Assembly (NCBI GenBank): GCA_025456225.1
Contig: JALOLB010000005.1
Location: 1-47,517 of the forward strand
Source of the DNA: Thermoanaerobaculaceae bacterium
GTDB taxonomy: Bacteria > Acidobacteriota > Thermoanaerobaculia > Thermoanaerobaculales > Thermoanaerobaculaceae
Direction of reading: 5' to 3'
Length of the DNA: 47,517 nucleotides
Shown here: positions 1 through 6,471 of the stretch, one piece after another
How positions within the stretch are numbered: position 1 is the first letter of the stretch
How the letters are laid out: the number at the start of each line of letters is the position of its first letter
Notes under the pieces: generated by a model
Told to the model about the DNA's origin: nothing
Database searches by the model: none
Seen by the model: the letters and a program-made list of their open reading frames with translations, nothing else
Translations under genes and position numbers: made by a program

Positions 1-344
1 CACCCTTCCGGCCTCAGGGTCTCCGCCACCCACCCTGCCGGCCTCAGGGTCTCCGCCACCCACCCTGCCGGCCTCGGGCCTCAGGAAAGACGGGCCTCAG
101 GAGACCCCCATCCGCCCTCCCGGGCCTCAGGGTCTCCGCCACCCACCCTGCCGGCCTCGGGCCTCAGGAAAGACGGGCGTCAGGAGACCCCCATCCGCCC
201 TCCCGGGCCTCAGGTTCTCCCCCACCCACCCTGCCGGCCTCAGGCCTCAGGCTCTCCACCTCCCTCCCTCTGGGGTCCTTGTTCTTCCTGAGGTCTGAGG
301 CCTGAGGTCTGAGGCCTGAGTTCTGCCTGAGGTCTTCCCGGCGA
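1..344. repeat. Iterated CCTCAGG-word repeat ending in a palindrome
   Basis: This 344-base stretch has no credible gene. It opens with a 30-bp direct repeat (copies beginning near 11 and 41), followed by two near-identical copies of an 83-bp unit (starting near 71 and 154) built from the words GGCCTCAGG, GTCTCCGCC and ACCCACCCTGCCG. Its right part turns into the reverse-complement word set: CAGGCCTCAGG at 241-251 can pair with CCTGAGGTCTG at 287-297 or 301-311. The same words recur at 38620-38759. It lies just beyond the 3' end of the minus-strand gene at 345-806. It could act as a terminator or a dispersed repeat; the sequence does not say which. Confidence 0.75.
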
Positions 345-806
345 TCAGCGGTGGACCCGCTCGAGACGGGCGAGCCAGGCCGTGGCGGGGGCGCCGTCGA
401 CGATGACGACGCCGCTGGTCCGCATCTCGTTCGGGCCGCACGCGACGTAGGTTTCCACGCCGAGGATCCGCTTGTCCGGCGAGCCGTAGCGGAAGACGAG
501 GATGTGGGCGTCGAAGTGGCCGTCGCCGACCAGGACAGTCCCCAGAGGCAGCGAGTCCATGCGGAATCGGATCGAACGGGCGGTGGCGAAATCGACGTGG
601 AAGGTGCTCCGGACCGGTCGCGCCGTGGGCTCGTCGGCATCCCTGATCTCCCCCTCGATGCGGAGGGTCTCGGGGAACTGCTCGGAGGAGTGGACCTCGG
701 TCACGCCCTTGACGCGGTTGGCAGGGCGGCCGGTCGGAAAGTAGTCCCCTTCCACCAGCCAGGCCCCGGGAACCAGCAGTGGATGCATGCCACCTCCGAT
801 CGCCAT
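345..806 (-). CDS. Hypothetical protein, 153 aa
   Basis: I do not recognise this family. The protein is soluble-looking, with no signal peptide or membrane segment, and has alternating hydrophobic/polar stretches that suggest a beta-rich fold of lipocalin or heme-binding size. Candidate conserved spots are a central DGHFDAH and a later CGPNEMR. The first ATG is at 806; a second in-frame ATG (residue 7, at 788) is equally possible. It is transcribed divergently from the thioesterase gene at 887, with about 80 bases between the two starts. Regular high-GC third-position usage over the whole length supports it being real. Function unknown. Confidence 0.6.
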   Translation of the reverse strand: MAIGGGMHPLLVPGAWLVEGDYFPTGRPANRVKGVTEVHSSEQFPETLRIEGEIRDADEPTARPVRSTFHVDFATARSIRFRMDSLPLGTVLVGDGHFDAHILVFRYGSPDKRILGVETYVACGPNEMRTSGVVIVDGAPATAWLARLERVHR

Positions 807-828
807 TCTAGCGCGCGGCGGCTATCAT
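800..828 (+). promoter_or_regulatory. Putative sigma-70-type promoter for the thioesterase/ECF operon
   Basis: A -35-like TCGCCA (800-805) and a -10-like TATCAT (823-828) are separated by exactly 17 bases. The -10 box covers an ATG at 827, which argues against that codon as the start and favours the ATG at 887. Judged by eye only. Confidence 0.4.
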
Positions 829-886
829 GGCACACCGCCGGCCACCACGGCAGCAGCGCGCGGCCGACGGCAGGAGCTGGCCCAGC

Positions 887-1387
887 ATGCGACGCTTCCC
901 CTCCTATCCAGGCTGCCCCGTGTGCGGGAGCCCCGACGTGAACCCCCACACCCTGGCTGTGCGGTGGGAGTGGGAGGACGCAACCAGGACCGTGGTGGGC
1001 CGTTTTCGTCCCGGCATCCACCATCTCGGCTACGAGAACCGCCTCCACGGTGGGCTCCTGGCCGCCCTGCTGGACGAGGCGATGGCCTGGGCGTGCGCCG
1101 TGCGCATGCGTTCCTACTGCGTCACCGGCGATCTGCAGGTGCGATTCAAGGACGCGGCGCCCCTCGGGGAGCCGCTGGTGGTGGCCGGTCGGGCCGAGGG
1201 GGATGGTTGGGGACCCTACGTACGGGCCACCGGCGAGGCCCGCGCCGCCGACGGCACGGTGCTCGCAACCGCCGGAGCCACCTTCGCCGCCCTCCCGCGA
1301 CCCGAGTCCGAACGGCTGCGACAGGCCCTGGTCTTCGAGCCTGGCGACGTGGACGTGCTGGAGCGTGACGACCGGGATGCGGGCTAG
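887..1387 (+). CDS. PaaI/4HBT-type hotdog thioesterase
   Basis: Probable acyl-CoA (or other acyl) thioesterase of the hotdog fold, 166 aa. The diagnostic stretch is HGGLLAALLDEAMAWA, the hotdog helix with the conserved HGG and catalytic acidic residue, followed by the strand V-T-G-D-L-Q-V-R-F seen in 4HBT/PaaI proteins. An N-terminal CPVCG motif could be half of a metal site. Start: an ATG also exists at 827, but the ATG at 887 has AGGAG at 872-876 with good spacing, and 827 falls inside a likely -10 box. It is followed after 36 bases by the ECF ATPase gene, so it may be the first gene of that operon. Substrate cannot be inferred. Confidence 0.75.
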   Translation: MRRFPSYPGCPVCGSPDVNPHTLAVRWEWEDATRTVVGRFRPGIHHLGYENRLHGGLLAALLDEAMAWACAVRMRSYCVTGDLQVRFKDAAPLGEPLVVAGRAEGDGWGPYVRATGEARAADGTVLATAGATFAALPRPESERLRQALVFEPGDVDVLERDDRDAG

Positions 1388-1423
1388 CCCCCAGTCGCGG
1401 CGTCCGAGGAGGGCGATCAGGCC

Positions 1424-2752
1424 ATGACTGGACCGCTCGTGGCCGCGGGCCTGTCGGTCTGGTTACCTGGCCGCACCCGCCCGGTCCTGTCCGGCCTCGA
1501 CCTGGAGCTGCATCCCGGTGAGGTGGTCGGGGTGGTGGGGCGCTCCGGTGCCGGGAAGAGCGTTCTGATCAGCGCCCTCGCCGGCCTGATCCCGTGGGCT
1601 CGAGGGGGTCGCGTCACCGGCGGGTTGGCCCTGGGAGGCGACAGCCTTCACGATCTGGATCCCACGCAACGCTCGCACCTGCTGTCCACCTGCCTGGACC
1701 GGCCGGAGTCGCAGCTCTTCCTCCCCACGGTCGCCGCCGAGATGGACGCGGCCTGGAACCAGCATCACACGGATCGCCGCGCCGCCGCGGCGGTCACGAC
1801 TTCTCTCGACCTGGGTGCCCTGATGCGCCGCACGATCGTCGAGCTGTCATCGGGCGAACGGCAGCGCGTCGCTCTCGCCGCGGCGCTGGCTGCTGCCGGG
1901 TCCCCGTTGCTCCTGGATGAGCCGACGACCCACCTCGACGAGGAGGGAGTGGCCGGTCTTCGCCGGGTTCTCCGCGAGGTGAAGGCCGCCGGGAGCGCCG
2001 TGCTGCTCACCGAGCACGCAGGCTGGCGGCTCGGGGATGCGGTCGACCGCTGGCTCGGGCTGGAGCACGGACGTCTCGTCCAGATCGAGGCTCCCATGCC
2101 TCCGGTGCTCTCGAACGCACCCGCCGTCGTCCCCGGCGAGCCCCTCCTTGAGCTCAGGAGTGTCCGCCTGGCACGGGGAGGGCAAAGGCTCATCGACGGA
2201 GGAGCGCTGACCGTTCGCGCGGGAGAGGTGGTCCTCCTCGGCGGGCCCAACGGCTCCGGCAAGTCCTCCCTGGCACGAGCCGCTGCCGGGCATGCGCTCT
2301 CGGCCGGCGTGCGCTTCGAGCCGGGACCGGGGTCGCTGTGGCGCCCGGACGCGATCGCCGTCCTCCTCCCCAACTCCGACCTGCAGCTCTTTGCGCCAAC
2401 GGTGCTCCGCGAGGTGCAGATGGCCGGCCTCGACCCGCTCGCCGTCGGCGAGGCCCTCGGGCGTGCCAGGCTGGCCCACCTTGCCGCCCGGGCGCCCTGG
2501 ACGCTCTCCCGGGGCGAGCGGCAGCGCCTTCTCCTGGCCGCTCTCGACACCGGGACCGCGCCGGTGCTGGTTCTGGACGAGCCGGCTCAGGGCCTCGACG
2601 CTGGCGACATCCAGGACCTCGTGGCGAGCCTCCACCGGCGCGCCGCCGCGGGCGGTGGCATGCTGCTGCTCTCCCACCGGCAGGAGCTGGCAGAGGCCGC
2701 GCATCGCGTTGTACGGCTGGCGAATGGCGCGCTCATGGAGAGACCGGCATGA
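1424..2752 (+). CDS. ECF-type transporter double ATPase (EcfA1-EcfA2 fusion, YkoD-like)
   Basis: Energising subunit of an energy-coupling-factor importer on the cytoplasmic side of the membrane. Two ABC domains lie in one 442-aa chain. Domain 1 has Walker A GRSGAGKS near residue 41, signature LSSGERQRVALA and Walker B LLLDEPTTHLD. Domain 2 has Walker A GPNGSGKS, signature LSRGERQR and Walker B LVLDEPAQGLD. Fused ATPases of this kind occur in YkoD-type vitamin/precursor importers. GAGGAGGG lies just upstream of the ATG. The stop overlaps the next start (ATGA), so translation is coupled to the membrane component. Substrate unknown; thiamine precursor or metal transport are possibilities by analogy only. 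Confidence 0.85.
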   Translation: MTGPLVAAGLSVWLPGRTRPVLSGLDLELHPGEVVGVVGRSGAGKSVLISALAGLIPWARGGRVTGGLALGGDSLHDLDPTQRSHLLSTCLDRPESQLFLPTVAAEMDAAWNQHHTDRRAAAAVTTSLDLGALMRRTIVELSSGERQRVALAAALAAAGSPLLLDEPTTHLDEEGVAGLRRVLREVKAAGSAVLLTEHAGWRLGDAVDRWLGLEHGRLVQIEAPMPPVLSNAPAVVPGEPLLELRSVRLARGGQRLIDGGALTVRAGEVVLLGGPNGSGKSSLARAAAGHALSAGVRFEPGPGSLWRPDAIAVLLPNSDLQLFAPTVLREVQMAGLDPLAVGEALGRARLAHLAARAPWTLSRGERQRLLLAALDTGTAPVLVLDEPAQGLDAGDIQDLVASLHRRAAAGGGMLLLSHRQELAEAAHRVVRLANGALMERPA

Positions 2753-3339
2753 AGGCACGCGACGCCCGCTCGTGGACCGCCGCCGCGCTCTTCGGCAGTC
2801 TCTGGGGCGCGGCCGAGCTGTCCCTGGGCGCGCTCCTCTCGGCGGCGCGCGTGCCCCTCGGCGGCCTCCTCATGGCGAGCCTCGGTGTCGTCTGCATGGT
2901 CACGGCGCGCCGGCTCCATCCCGCCCCGGGACAGAGCCTGGCAATGGGCGTCGTCGTGGCGTTCCTCAAGGTGTTCTCCGTTGGCGGGATGGTCCTGGGC
3001 CCCGTGGTGGGCATCCTCACCGAGGCGCTGCTCGTGGAGGTCGCCTTCCTGCTCCTGGGCCTGCGGCCAGGTGCGGCGCTGGTCGGGGGTGCGGCCGCAC
3101 TCGCCTCCGCTCCATCCTGGATGCTGCTGTGGGCGTCGCTGCTGACCGGCCCCGAGGCCGTGCGGGCCGTCGAGCGCGGCATGCGCTCGGTTGCCTCCGC
3201 CTTCGGCTGGCCGGGCGCCACCCCCCTGGCCCTGGTGGCGTCCCTGGTCGGACTCGCCGGAGTGCTGGGGGCGGCGGCCGGCGCTCTGGCATGGCGAGTT
3301 GCCGGACGGGTCGTGGTGCGGGTGCGGGGGACGTCGTGA
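2749..3339 (+). CDS. Integral membrane protein, probable ECF substrate-binding (S) component
   Basis: A 196-aa hydrophobic protein with about five or six predicted membrane segments and a basic C-terminus, the size of ECF S components such as YkoE. Its position between the double ATPase and an EcfT-like protein, with 4-base overlaps on both sides (ATGA at 2749; stop overlapping GTG at 3336), is the main evidence for the role. The segment around GPVVGILTEALLVEVAFLLLG may be the helix conserved in this family. The ligand cannot be deduced. Confidence 0.65.
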   Translation: MKARDARSWTAAALFGSLWGAAELSLGALLSAARVPLGGLLMASLGVVCMVTARRLHPAPGQSLAMGVVVAFLKVFSVGGMVLGPVVGILTEALLVEVAFLLLGLRPGAALVGGAAALASAPSWMLLWASLLTGPEAVRAVERGMRSVASAFGWPGATPLALVASLVGLAGVLGAAAGALAWRVAGRVVVRVRGTS

Positions 3340-4475
3340 AGGCGGGCGGGCTGCTTCTGGGGTTGGCGGCGCTGGGCCTGGCGTTCGTGCCCTGGCCGCC
3401 CGCACCGTGGGTTGCTTTGGTGTGCGCGTCCGCGGCGGCTCTGTGGATCGAGCCGGCCTCCCTGCGGCGCGCGTGGGCCGGCCGCACCCTGGCGACGATG
3501 CTCCTCGCCTCGGGCGTCACCGCAGCCCTGGTGGCCTGGGCGACCGACCTCCCGGCAGGCGTCCGGGCGGGGTTGGCCATGCTCCTCCGCCTGGCCGTGC
3601 TGGTCGTCGTGACCACCCTTGCGGCCCGCCACGTCAACCACGAGACCTGGCGACGCGCCCTCGGACATGTCGGGCTGGGGCGCCTCGGCCTCGTGTGCGG
3701 CCTGGCTCTCAACGCGATGCCGCACCTCGCCGAGGCGTGGCGAGACACCTGGATCGCCCTGGCCGTGCGCCGGCGCCGCCGGCATCCCCGGATCAGGGAC
3801 GCCATGCCCCTGCTGGAGACCATGCTCGCGCACACCGGTCGTGTCGCTGATGAGGCGGCCGTGGCCGCGGCCCTGCGGGGCCACATGGCCTTGATGCCCC
3901 GGCCGGAGCCCCTGGTGGGCTCGCCCCTCGTGGTCGTCCTGACCGGTCGCTCGGGCTCGGGCAAGACTCCGGCCGTCGAGAGGCTCGTCGACATCCTGCG
4001 CGAGCGTGGCGTGGAGGTGTTCGGGTTTCTGCAACCCCCCATCTGGCACCAGGGCCGCAAGGAGGGCTTCGATGTCGTCGACGTCCGGAGCGCCCGGCGC
4101 ATGCCCCTGGGACGTCGCGTTGCCGATGGCCAGGGAGACCACCACACGCCGTTCGTCTTCGACTCCAGGGGCTTTGCCCTGGCACGCCAAGCCCTGATTC
4201 GGCCGCCTCGCCGGGGCGTTCTGGTGGTGGACGAGATCGGCCCCGTGGAGCTGCGGGGGGAGGGCCACTGGGATGCGGTGGCCGGCGCCTGGCGGGTGGG
4301 ACGCCCGCTGGCAGCAGTCCTGACGCTGCGGCGCCAGCTCATCCCTGCCTTCCTGGCCCTGTTGGGAGCCACGGAGGTGGTCATCGTCGATGCGGAGGTG
4401 GAGGCGGATCCTGCCACCGCTGTCCTTGCCGCCCTGGCTCCCAGTCTCCCTCCCAGGGGAGAGGGGAGAGTGTAG
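3336..4475 (+). CDS. EcfT (CbiQ-like) transmembrane component fused to a THEP1-like NTPase
   Basis: Two-domain protein of 379 aa starting at a GTG that overlaps the previous stop. Residues 1 to about 190 are a CbiQ/EcfT-type membrane domain: four or five hydrophobic segments, then an arginine-rich stretch ALAVRRRRRH and an A-L-R-G motif like the coupling helices that contact the ATPases. Residues from about 198 form a P-loop domain with Walker A GRSGSGKT (204-211), a GFLQPP/GFDVVDV/PLGRR series and VLVVDEIGPVEL, which is the pattern of THEP1-type nucleoside-triphosphatases. Both domain types are known singly; the fusion looks unusual. The last codons are encoded by one arm of an intergenic palindrome (4456-4470). 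Confidence 0.75.
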   Translation: MKAGGLLLGLAALGLAFVPWPPAPWVALVCASAAALWIEPASLRRAWAGRTLATMLLASGVTAALVAWATDLPAGVRAGLAMLLRLAVLVVVTTLAARHVNHETWRRALGHVGLGRLGLVCGLALNAMPHLAEAWRDTWIALAVRRRRRHPRIRDAMPLLETMLAHTGRVADEAAVAAALRGHMALMPRPEPLVGSPLVVVLTGRSGSGKTPAVERLVDILRERGVEVFGFLQPPIWHQGRKEGFDVVDVRSARRMPLGRRVADGQGDHHTPFVFDSRGFALARQALIRPPRRGVLVVDEIGPVELRGEGHWDAVAGAWRVGRPLAAVLTLRRQLIPAFLALLGATEVVIVDAEVEADPATAVLAALAPSLPPRGEGRV

Positions 4476-4617
4476 AGGGGAGAGCGCGCCAGACCATGGC
4501 GCGAGCATGTGGTCGTTCTTGAACCTGGAGGTTCCGGGTACCCGGGCCACTCGCAGCAAGCTGTTTGGCCGAGAGACTTTTCCTTCAGACAGGCATCTTG
4601 CTCGGGGTCCAGGTCCT
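4456..4617. repeat. Host intergenic repeat, left part (interrupted by IS110)
   Basis: GGGGAGAGGGGAGAG at 4456-4470 is the exact reverse complement of 6371-6385 on the far side of the insertion element, so the two arms once formed one palindrome about 200 bases across. The left arm runs into the 3' end of the upstream coding region. The stretch also holds a 12-bp palindrome at 4534-4545 and ends in a GGGGTCCAGGTC word at the insertion point; that word recurs at 6329-6340. No gene here. Confidence 0.65.
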
Positions 4618-4850
4618 CTATAAGAAGTCAAGGGCGGTGGGGTGGTTTTTGGGGTGTGTCTCGTCGTCGTGGCCGGGGAGCTGTGGGAAACCGGGGGTGG
4701 AAGGGTGGGAGCCGGTTTTCCAAGCCCTGTGGGAAGGCGGCGGGTGGGGGGTGGGGGGCCGGCTTTGCACAGGGCGGCAGCTCTCCGGCCGGGTGAGGTG
4801 GGGGGCCGGGGGGAGGAGAGGGGCGACATTCCACAGCCTGTGGCGTTGTC

Positions 4851-6140
4851 TTACGCGGCGCGGTGATAGCGGACCGCCGCCTTGCGCTCGCGGTCGAGGT
4901 GGCTGGCGATGAGGGTTTCCTTGTCGTAGACCGCGTCGGTGGTCAGCAGCTTGTAGACCACCTTGAAGCGCTGGCGTGCGAGCGCCAGGATTGCGACGAC
5001 ATGCGCCTTCGGATGCCCCTCATGGCGGGCCCGTTGCTTGCGGTAGTAGGCTGCATCCAGGGCGCTGCAGCGGATGGCGGCGAGGGCCGACAGGTAGAGT
5101 GCTCGGAGGGCGTGCTTGTTGACGCCCCGGGCCAGGCGTGCACGCCCCTGTAGCTTGCCACTGCTGCGCGACAACGGGGTCAGACCGGCGAAGGTCGCAG
5201 CCTTGCCCTCGCTGACGTTGCGCGCCACCGGTAGCACCTCGCCGATCAGCGCCGCTGCCGTCAGGTAGCCGACTGCCGCCATCGTCAGGAGCTTGGGGCC
5301 AATCGGGTGCGCGTCAACCGCGTGGCGAAGCTCGGTGGTGACCTCAGCGAGCGACGCGTCCAGAGCCTGGATTTCCTGCACCAGTACCCGCATTTCGATC
5401 GCCACCGCGGCGCGCTCCGTGGTGTCCATGGCGACCCGCTGGGCCGCCGCCTTGAGCGCCTCGGCCATCGTGCGGCTGCGTCCGCCGCGCCGCGCCGCGG
5501 CCTGGAGCAGCCGCTCGAGCGTCGCCACCCGCACCGACTCCAGCCCCACCCACGCCGGCCACCGCGTCAGCACCGCCAGCATCCCCTTGCTCGCAAACAC
5601 CGGCCCCTCCCAATCCGTGGCGAGGGCCTCCGGCGCCAGGTCGAGCTGCCGGGCCCGAAGCTGGCTCAGCGCCGCCGTCCGCTTGAGCTGGAGCTGCGCG
5701 TGGAGCCGGCTCAGTCGGCTCAGGACGCGCTCCTCCGGTCGCACGTCCAGCACCTTGCGGCAGCCGGCCACACCCGCAATGCACATCCGCCCCACCAGCC
5801 AGCCGTCGCGGTCATCGTCCTTGCGTGGCTGCCCCTCAACCTCGCGGTACCGCGCCAGTGCCTTCGGGTTGACCTGCCACAGCTCCAGACCCAGTCGGAT
5901 CACCACCTGCGCCAGGACCCCGCCCAGTGAGCGGCTGGCTTCGCTCACCACCCGCAGCCGTGCCCCCGCAGGCAGCTCGAGCAGCAGCTCGCCCAGGGCC
6001 GCCTCGATCACATCGACCCGGTTCGTCACCCACCGCGAGTGCACCCGCTCGCCGTGCTCGTCCAGGAGCACGACTCGGTGCCGCTCCTCGCCACCGTCAA
6101 CTCCTGCTGTCCACCACTGCTGCCTCGTCTCGCTCTCCAT
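4851..6140 (-). CDS. IS110-family transposase (DEDD/serine recombinase)
   Basis: Recombinase that excises and inserts the element through a circular form, guided by an element-encoded RNA in characterised members. Length 429 aa. The N-terminal RuvC-like domain shows D15 (VDGG), a Glu in VVSEASRSLGG, and two Asp in KDDDRDGW, the DEDD set. The C-terminal Tnp20 domain has IGPKLLTMAAVGYLTAAAL, an FAGLTPLSRSSGK stretch whose Ser (about 326-327) should be the nucleophile, then ARLARGVNKHALRALYLSA. The frame stays open far upstream, but the ATG at 6140 follows a GGAGGGG ribosome site and gives the family length. The gene looks intact. Confidence 0.93.
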   Translation of the reverse strand: MESETRQQWWTAGVDGGEERHRVVLLDEHGERVHSRWVTNRVDVIEAALGELLLELPAGARLRVVSEASRSLGGVLAQVVIRLGLELWQVNPKALARYREVEGQPRKDDDRDGWLVGRMCIAGVAGCRKVLDVRPEERVLSRLSRLHAQLQLKRTAALSQLRARQLDLAPEALATDWEGPVFASKGMLAVLTRWPAWVGLESVRVATLERLLQAAARRGGRSRTMAEALKAAAQRVAMDTTERAAVAIEMRVLVQEIQALDASLAEVTTELRHAVDAHPIGPKLLTMAAVGYLTAAALIGEVLPVARNVSEGKAATFAGLTPLSRSSGKLQGRARLARGVNKHALRALYLSALAAIRCSALDAAYYRKQRARHEGHPKAHVVAILALARQRFKVVYKLLTTDAVYDKETLIASHLDRERKAAVRYHRAA

Positions 6141-6164
6141 GTCTCGCCCCTCCTTGGCTATACT

Positions 6165-6305
6165 GGTCCTGCCACGCGCCGTCTTGCCTCTATGAGCCAT
6201 TCGTGGCGAGGTCCTGATCAGACAGGCGCGCATGGCTTGAGCACGGGCGGACGCTCCAAGTCCAGCCATCTCGGCATGACCTGCATAGCCATGCCCGTGC
6301 TCACC
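6165..6305 (-). ncRNA. Predicted IS110 bridge RNA (two guide loops)
   Basis: Read on the transposase strand, two hairpins sit side by side. The first has an 11-bp stem (6293-6303 with 6238-6248); the second a 9-bp stem containing one G-U pair (6228-6236 with 6171-6179). Loop 1 contains CAGGTC, identical to the left flank next to the core (4610-4615), and GACTTGGAG, complementary to the right flank including the core (6320-6328). Loop 2 contains AGGACCT, identical to the right element end plus core (6315-6321), and CTCATAGAGG, which is complementary at 9 of 10 bases to core plus left element end (4615-4624). This order, left guide then right guide in each loop, is that described for IS621-type bridge RNAs. 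Transcript ends are guesses. Confidence 0.65.
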
Positions 6306-6319
6306 TTTACTTATAGGAC

Positions 6320-6471
6320 CTCCAAGTCGGGGTCCAGGTCCAGGTTGAGAATCCCTCTCTCCTCTCTCCCCTCTCCCCTCTCCCCTCTTCCCTGCCTTCT
6401 GGAATGGTCTCGCTCTACGCGGCATTGATGGACATGGGACGCCTGAGCGTCGCCATCGAGGAGGTCTTGCC
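6320..6471. repeat. Host intergenic repeat, right part
   Basis: Resumes the host repeat after the insertion element: GGGGTCCAGGTCCAGG (6329-6344), then a CTCTCCCCTCTCCCC arm (6371-6385) complementary to 4456-4470. The rest is the leader of the aldehyde dehydrogenase gene with a GAGGAGG ribosome site just before its ATG. The same CTCTCCCC word precedes the gene at 15833. Confidence 0.6.

Larger units (their letters stand above)
4618..6321 (-). mobile_element. IS110-family insertion sequence
   Basis: About 1.7 kb carrying one DEDD transposase. Ends were placed from three agreeing signals: a CT dinucleotide at both junctions (4616-4617 and 6320-6321); short subterminal inverted repeats CTATAAG (4618-4624) and CTTATAG (6310-6316); and matches of both ends to a loop of the predicted bridge RNA. 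There is no long terminal inverted repeat and no target duplication beyond the CT, as is usual for IS110. The 233 bases beyond the transposase stop are strongly G-rich on the plus strand, with no gene. Host sequence on both sides carries the same GGGGTCCAGGTCC word, so the target was a host intergenic repeat. Confidence 0.75.

Noticed and set aside
1-344. CRISPR or coding repeat at the window start
   Set aside because: Units differ in length (30 and 83 bp), lack spacers, and no frame has a start with ribosome site.
827-886. Earlier ATG (827) for the hotdog thioesterase
   Set aside because: It lies inside a likely -10 box, and the extra residues are Arg-rich and atypical; the ATG at 887 has AGGAG.
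2733-4829. Long open frame on the minus strand opposite the ECF genes
   Set aside because: Arg/Pro/Ala-rich shadow without motifs; the plus-strand genes have Walker motifs and overlapping starts.
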